From DATKCN01 sp035513175 (GTDB taxonomy: Bacteria > Chloroflexota > Chloroflexia > Thermomicrobiales > CFX8): a stretch of DNA of 16,634 nt. The notes below the pieces were generated by a model that did no database searches, was not told the origin of the DNA, and worked only from the letters and a program-made list of their open reading frames with translations. Positions 13,515 through 16,634 of this stretch are shown here, in pieces (the first letter of the stretch is position 1; every line of letters begins with the position of its first letter). A program made the translations under genes and the position numbers. Where the stretch lies: positions 1-16,634 of the forward strand of contig DATKCN010000230.1 in NCBI GenBank assembly GCA_035513175.1, given 5' to 3'.

Positions 13515-13538
13515 GATTGCCGGAGTGTATCCGCAATC
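13515..13538. promoter_or_regulatory. Inverted repeat between divergent genes
   Basis: GATTGC (13515-13520) and GCAATC (13533-13538) are perfect 6-bp arms. Inside them GGA and TCC pair around a GTGTA loop, so a 9-bp hairpin with one bulged C can form. It lies between the yjbR-like operon (-) and the small membrane gene (+), where promoters are expected. It could be an operator for the XRE protein of that operon. Confidence 0.4.
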
Positions 13539-13556
13539 ACCGAATGAGAGTGACGC

Positions 13557-13808
13557 GTGGCGCCCGGAGAAGCGGCTGGTGACGAGCGGGAGGATGCGGG
13601 CGGGCCGTCCGAGGCCCGCGCGGCGACGCCCGAACGACGCGCGATGACCAGCGACGACTTTCTCGTGCCGGGACCGTCGCCGGAATCGAACGAGGGGCTC
13701 GGTCGCTGGGGCCTGTCGTGGCTCATCTTCTCGCTGGCGCTGATCGTCATGATGGCACTGATGTCGTACATCTGCCTGGTGCTGGCGCGTTGGACCGGTC
13801 TGGCCTAG
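13557..13808 (+). CDS. Small single-span membrane protein
   Basis: I do not recognise this protein. From GTG 13557 it has 83 residues: an acidic, Ala/Arg-rich N-terminal stretch to about residue 50, then one hydrophobic helix (about 53-76, WLIFSLALIVMMALMSYICLVL) and a short basic end, ARWTGLA. The start is uncertain: GTG has a weak GAGAG 6 nt upstream, while an in-frame ATG at 13644 would give 54 residues without a visible ribosome binding site. The membrane segment is convincing, the N-terminus less so. It precedes the ThDP enzyme by 115 nt on the same strand. Confidence 0.55.
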   Translation: MAPGEAAGDEREDAGGPSEARAATPERRAMTSDDFLVPGPSPESNEGLGRWGLSWLIFSLALIVMMALMSYICLVLARWTGLA

Positions 13809-13813
13809 CGCGG

Positions 13814-13845
13814 GGGCCACAACTGGCCCGCCACGATTGGGCGGG
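13814..13845 (+). terminator. Overlapping GC hairpins after the small membrane gene
   Basis: GGGCC (13814-13818) pairs with GGCCC (13825-13829), loop ACAACT. CCCGCC (13827-13832) pairs with GGCGGG (13840-13845), loop ACGATTG. They share 13827-13829, so only one can form at a time. Most simply it is a terminator region; an attenuator-like switch is possible. Confidence 0.4.
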
Positions 13846-13851
13846 ATGCAC

Positions 13852-13857
13852 TACAAT
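13852..13857 (+). promoter_or_regulatory. Candidate -10 box of the ThDP enzyme gene
   Basis: TACAAT matches five of six bases of the -10 consensus and lies 66 nt before the GTG start, but no good -35 hexamer is found at 16-18 nt upstream. It may depend on an activator. Confidence 0.35.
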
Positions 13858-13923
13858 GGCCCGCGGACTTTGCATGCAGGGCACATCGGGAGCGGGGCGC
13901 GAGTCGCTTCGGGAGGAGGACCA

Positions 13924-15561
13924 GTGGCGGAGCTGACCGGGGGACAGGCGCTTGTACAGTCCCTGAAACGGCATGGTGTCGACACGATGTTCGTGCTGCC
14001 GGGCGTGCAGCTGGACAACACGTTCGACGCGCTCTACGACGAGAAAGACGCGATCCGCGTCTTCCACACGCGTCACGAACAGGCGACGTCGTACATGGCG
14101 GACGGCTACGCGCGCACGACCGGCAAGCCGGGTGTGTGTCTGGTCGTGCCGGGCCCGGGCCTGCTCAACGCGATGGCCGGGCTGTCGACGGCGTATGCCT
14201 GCAACTCGCCGGTGCTGTGCATCTCCGGGCAGATTCAGTCCAACCTCATCGGGCTCGGACGGGGCATGCTGCACGAGATTCCGCACCAACTGGAGATGAT
14301 GAAATCGGTCACCAAGTGGGCGGCGCGCATTGACCGCCCGGAGGATGCGCCGTCGCTGGTGCAGGAGGCATTCCTGCAGATGCTGAGCGGCCGTCAGCGG
14401 CCGGTCGAGCTGGAAATGGCGCCGGATGTCATGGGCGCCAGGGCCGATGTCAGCCTGATCGTGCCCGTCGCGACCGACGTGCCCGAGGGGGATCCGGACA
14501 AGCTCGAAGCGGCGGCCAGGGCGCTCGCCAAGGCGAAGAAGCCGGTGATCTTCGTGGGCGGCGGCGTCTTCGGCGCGACGGAGGAGCTGCTGAACCTGGC
14601 CGAGATGCTCCAGGCGCCGGTCGTTATGTCGGGCAACGGCAAGGGCGCGATCTCGTCACGCAACTACCTGGCGCAGAACATGCTGGGCGGCCGCGAGCTG
14701 TGGAAGGACGCCGATGTCGTGCTGGCCGTCGGCACGCGCTTCGTGCAGCCGGTCACGATGTGGGGGCTCGACGACGAGCTGACGATCATCCAGATGGACG
14801 TCGACGAGGATGAAGTCGGCCGTAACCACACGCCTAACATCGGCATCGTTTCCGACGCGAAGAAGGGTCTGTCCGAGCTGGCCGCGCGGGCGGCGCGACA
14901 TAACGGTGTCCGCGCTTCCCGGAAGGAGGAGCTGACAGCCCTGCGGCGACAGGTTGACGACCTGCTGTTCGAAATTCAGCCGCAGGCGTCGTACGCCGAG
15001 GCGATTCGCGCCGAGCTGCCGGATGACGGCATCGTGGTCAGCGAAAGCACGCAGGTAGCCTACTGGTCGACGCTGGGATTCCCGGTGTACGAGCCGCGCA
15101 CCTACCTGACGTCAGGCTACCAGGGAACGCTGGGCTACGGCTTCGCGACGGCGCTGGGCGCGCAGGCCGGGAACATGGACACGCGCGTGGTCTCGGTCAA
15201 CGGCGACGGCGGCTTCATGTACAACGTGCAGGAGCTGTCGACGGCAGTGCTGCACAACATCCCGCTGACGACGATCGTGTTCAACGACAACGCGTTCGGC
15301 AATGTCAAGCGCATCCAGCAGGAGTCGTATCGCGGGCGCACGATCGCCAGCGACTTGCTCAACCCGGATTTCGTCAAGCTGGCCGACTCGTTCGGCATGT
15401 TGGGCATCCGCGCGAACTCGCCTGACGAGCTGCGGGGCGCGATCCGGCAGGCGTTCAAGCACGACGGCCCGTCGCTGATCGAGGCGCCGGTCGGCCCGAT
15501 GCCGAATCCGGGCCGTGTCACCGGCTGGGGTGCTCCACCGAAGAAGTCTCGAAAAGACTAG
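13924..15561 (+). CDS. ThDP-dependent enzyme, acetolactate-synthase-like
   Basis: This thiamine-diphosphate enzyme belongs to the IlvB/pyruvate-oxidase group. From GTG 13924 it has 545 residues, with GGGAGGAGG at 13911-13919. The N-terminal Pyr domain carries the cofactor-activating Glu52 (RHEQATSYMADGYAR) and PGPGLLNAMAGLSTAY (76-91). A central Rossmann-like domain spans about 190-325. The C-terminal PP domain has the metal/ThDP motif GDG (427-429) ending in NDN (454-456). The acetolactate synthase QE segment reads MLHEIPHQLEMM here, and no ilvN small subunit or other branched-chain gene is adjacent. I therefore do not call it IlvB; a 2-oxo acid decarboxylase or carboligase of unknown substrate is equally likely. 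Upstream in-frame sequence to 13837 is not conserved-looking. Confidence 0.88.
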   Translation: MAELTGGQALVQSLKRHGVDTMFVLPGVQLDNTFDALYDEKDAIRVFHTRHEQATSYMADGYARTTGKPGVCLVVPGPGLLNAMAGLSTAYACNSPVLCISGQIQSNLIGLGRGMLHEIPHQLEMMKSVTKWAARIDRPEDAPSLVQEAFLQMLSGRQRPVELEMAPDVMGARADVSLIVPVATDVPEGDPDKLEAAARALAKAKKPVIFVGGGVFGATEELLNLAEMLQAPVVMSGNGKGAISSRNYLAQNMLGGRELWKDADVVLAVGTRFVQPVTMWGLDDELTIIQMDVDEDEVGRNHTPNIGIVSDAKKGLSELAARAARHNGVRASRKEELTALRRQVDDLLFEIQPQASYAEAIRAELPDDGIVVSESTQVAYWSTLGFPVYEPRTYLTSGYQGTLGYGFATALGAQAGNMDTRVVSVNGDGGFMYNVQELSTAVLHNIPLTTIVFNDNAFGNVKRIQQESYRGRTIASDLLNPDFVKLADSFGMLGIRANSPDELRGAIRQAFKHDGPSLIEAPVGPMPNPGRVTGWGAPPKKSRKD

Positions 15562-15562
15562 A

Positions 15563-15603
15563 GACGAGAGAACAGGGAACGCAAGGATCCTGTATTCTCG
15601 GTC
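15563..15603 (+). terminator. Hairpin after the ThDP enzyme gene
   Basis: GAGAACAGG (15568-15576) pairs with CCTGT..TCTC (15589-15599) with a 2-nt AT bulge and a 12-nt loop; GAC/GTC extends the base. It begins right after the stop codon. No T-run follows. Confidence 0.4.
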
Positions 15604-15670
15604 GCCTGACCACGAAGGCGGCGCCCGGTTACCGTCAGGGTACCGGACGCTGTCGTGCTGGGAAGCGGGT

Positions 15671-15778
15671 GTGGCGATGGGCGCCGGGGCGCGGACGATG
15701 CGGAGCCTGCTGGAGCACATCATGAGCACGGAGCGGCACATCACGGATCGGGTCCGCGCCGCGACGCGTTCGTCGTGA
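15671..15778 (+). CDS. Possible short peptide gene
   Basis: A 35-codon reading frame starts at GTG 15671 (or ATG 15677) with GGAAG at 15661-15665. It would encode a basic helical peptide containing RSLLEHIMSTERHITDRV. Nothing similar is known to me; it might be a DinB-like remnant or chance. The surrounding 227-nt gap (15562-15788) otherwise holds only the hairpin above and an imperfect CCGGT/ACCGG repeat at 15625-15646. Confidence 0.2.
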   Translation: MAMGAGARTMRSLLEHIMSTERHITDRVRAATRSS

Positions 15779-15788
15779 CGTTGCCGGG

Positions 15789-16634
15789 CTATGGATCTGG
15801 CGCGCCGGTCAGCCGCGCGAATTTCGCGACCACGTGCTCGAGCCGATCGACGCGCTGCTGAAGATCCGACAGGTCCGCGTCCCGCGTCTCGGCGACGAAC
15901 CGCTTCAGGGCTGCCGACTCCATGGCGGACAACTCGTACTGGCTGGTTGCGTCGTCTCCCTCGGGCGGAGACATGGTCGGGTCGTATTGCGCGTATCCGC
16001 CGGGGCCCTGAACGCTGGCCCAGGCCCGGGCGATGGAGGCGGCTCGCAGCAGGTCGACGGCCCGATGATGCTCAGGCATGCTCGCCGCCGCGCCGATGCT
16101 GACCGCGACGGCTCGTTCGTCGTCTCCGTCATCAAACGGCGCCTCCATCACGCGGAAGATGCGGTCGACGACCGCCTTGACACCGTGGGAGTCGCTCACG
16201 TCCTCTAGCAGGATGCCGTACTCGTCGTGGCTCAAGCGCGCGACGTTGTCGCTGGCGCGGACGCACGATCGCAGCCGGCGCGTCACCGCGACGACGAGGT
16301 TGTCGTCGACGTCGTGACGCTCGCCGGCAACGGCGGCGCCGTAGCCGTTGAACCCGACGACCAGGACAATCACCGATTGTGAGCGGCGCGCGGCGCGGAC
16401 AAACGCGTGATCGATCCGATCGACGAACAGAGCGCGATTGGGCAAGTCTGTGACCCGGTCGTGCAGCGCCAGGCGGGCGATCTGATCGGCGGCCTGGACC
16501 GACGTGGCCGGGCCGCGCAGCCGGAACGCGATGCCAAGCGTGTCAGAATCGGGCTGATCACGTGACGCGCTGAGCGTCACTGCGCGCCACGAATCCCCTT
16601 CGCGCCGGATGCGAAGCTCGACGGCGCGGGACTC
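15789..16634 (-). CDS. PAS-GGDEF protein with degenerate GGDEF (5' end cut)
   Basis: This sensory protein runs off the right window edge; the frame is open to 16634, so the GTG at 16580 is internal rather than the start. The visible 281 residues begin with the end of a PAS-like domain (VELRIRREGDSWRAVTLSAS), then a GGDEF domain announced by LALHDRVTDLPNRALFVDRI. The signature GGDEF reads SHDEY (RLSHDEYGILLEDV), and the upstream D-x-D-x-FK-x-x-ND segment is also lost (GFNGYGAAVAGERHD). It is therefore probably not an active diguanylate cyclase but could bind GTP or c-di-GMP, or act as a partner. A C-terminal coiled coil (DLSDLQQRVDRLEHVVAKF) follows an acidic linker. No EAL domain is downstream. 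Confidence 0.85.
   Translation of the reverse strand, partial: ESRAVELRIRREGDSWRAVTLSASRDQPDSDTLGIAFRLRGPATSVQAADQIARLALHDRVTDLPNRALFVDRIDHAFVRAARRSQSVIVLVVGFNGYGAAVAGERHDVDDNLVVAVTRRLRSCVRASDNVARLSHDEYGILLEDVSDSHGVKAVVDRIFRVMEAPFDDGDDERAVAVSIGAAASMPEHHRAVDLLRAASIARAWASVQGPGGYAQYDPTMSPPEGDDATSQYELSAMESAALKRFVAETRDADLSDLQQRVDRLEHVVAKFARLTGAPDP

Noticed and set aside
13468..13556. Possible fluoride riboswitch ahead of the yjbR-crcB-xre operon
   Set aside because: A GGTGAT-like start is present on the minus strand, but the conserved downstream pairing and GATGGC elements are not seen.
15625..15646. AGGGTACCGG stretch resembling the T-box motif
   Set aside because: It lacks the full AGGGTGGNACCGCG core and stem I features, and no amino-acid or tRNA-synthetase gene follows on that strand.

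Overview
This window is a high-GC bacterial chromosome segment of closely packed metabolic and regulatory genes. I see no rRNA, tRNA, CRISPR array, transposase or phage gene. Base composition, frequent GTG/TTG starts, the three-gene (Rhodospirillum/Thermus-type) proton-translocating transhydrogenase, an LLM-class flavin oxidoreductase and the KdpE-like response regulator fit a Chloroflexota lineage such as Thermomicrobia/Sphaerobacter relatives. That placement is inference from family resemblance; an actinobacterial-type host is the main alternative.

Layout, left to right. (1) 85-1880, +: a soluble histidine kinase and an OmpR/PhoB-type response regulator, overlapping by 4 nt. (2) 2022-3904, +: glutamate dehydrogenase and an unrecognised 181-residue protein overlapping it by one base, closed by a 12-bp hairpin. 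Upstream of gdh lie 11-bp-spaced direct repeats of the kind bound by PhoB-family regulators. (3) 4158-7189, +: pntAA-pntAB-pntB, the H+-translocating NAD(P) transhydrogenase, preceded by a Rex-like palindrome. (4) 7357-8128: a convergent 61-residue membrane protein (-) and a bacterioferritin-like diiron protein without the haem methionine (+). (5) 8307-8786, -: a tail-anchored hypothetical with a promoter and an overlapping 17-bp inverted repeat. (6) 9031-11763, -: yceI, LLM flavin oxidoreductase, FMN reductase and a CatE-like VOC protein, divergent from an HxlR-family regulator (11907-12311, +). The divergent promoters are near consensus, share one -35 region and enclose nested inverted repeats. 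(7) 12308-13467, -: YjbR-like protein, FluC/CrcB fluoride channel and an XRE regulator in one tight operon. (8) 13557-15561, +: a small membrane protein and an acetolactate-synthase-like ThDP enzyme. (9) 15789 to the right edge, -: a PAS-GGDEF protein with a degenerate GGDEF motif, cut by the window end.

A recurring theme is redox and nicotinamide/flavin metabolism: GDH interconverts glutamate and 2-oxoglutarate with NAD(P)H, PntAB/B balances NADH and NADPH, and the HxlR cluster looks like an electrophile/quinone-stress regulon analogous to the Bacillus YodB/CatR systems. The best leads are the HxlR divergent control region, the putative two-component control of gdh, the orphan protein coupled to gdh, and the operator upstream of the tail-anchored protein. 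None of them is proven to be a new system by sequence alone.
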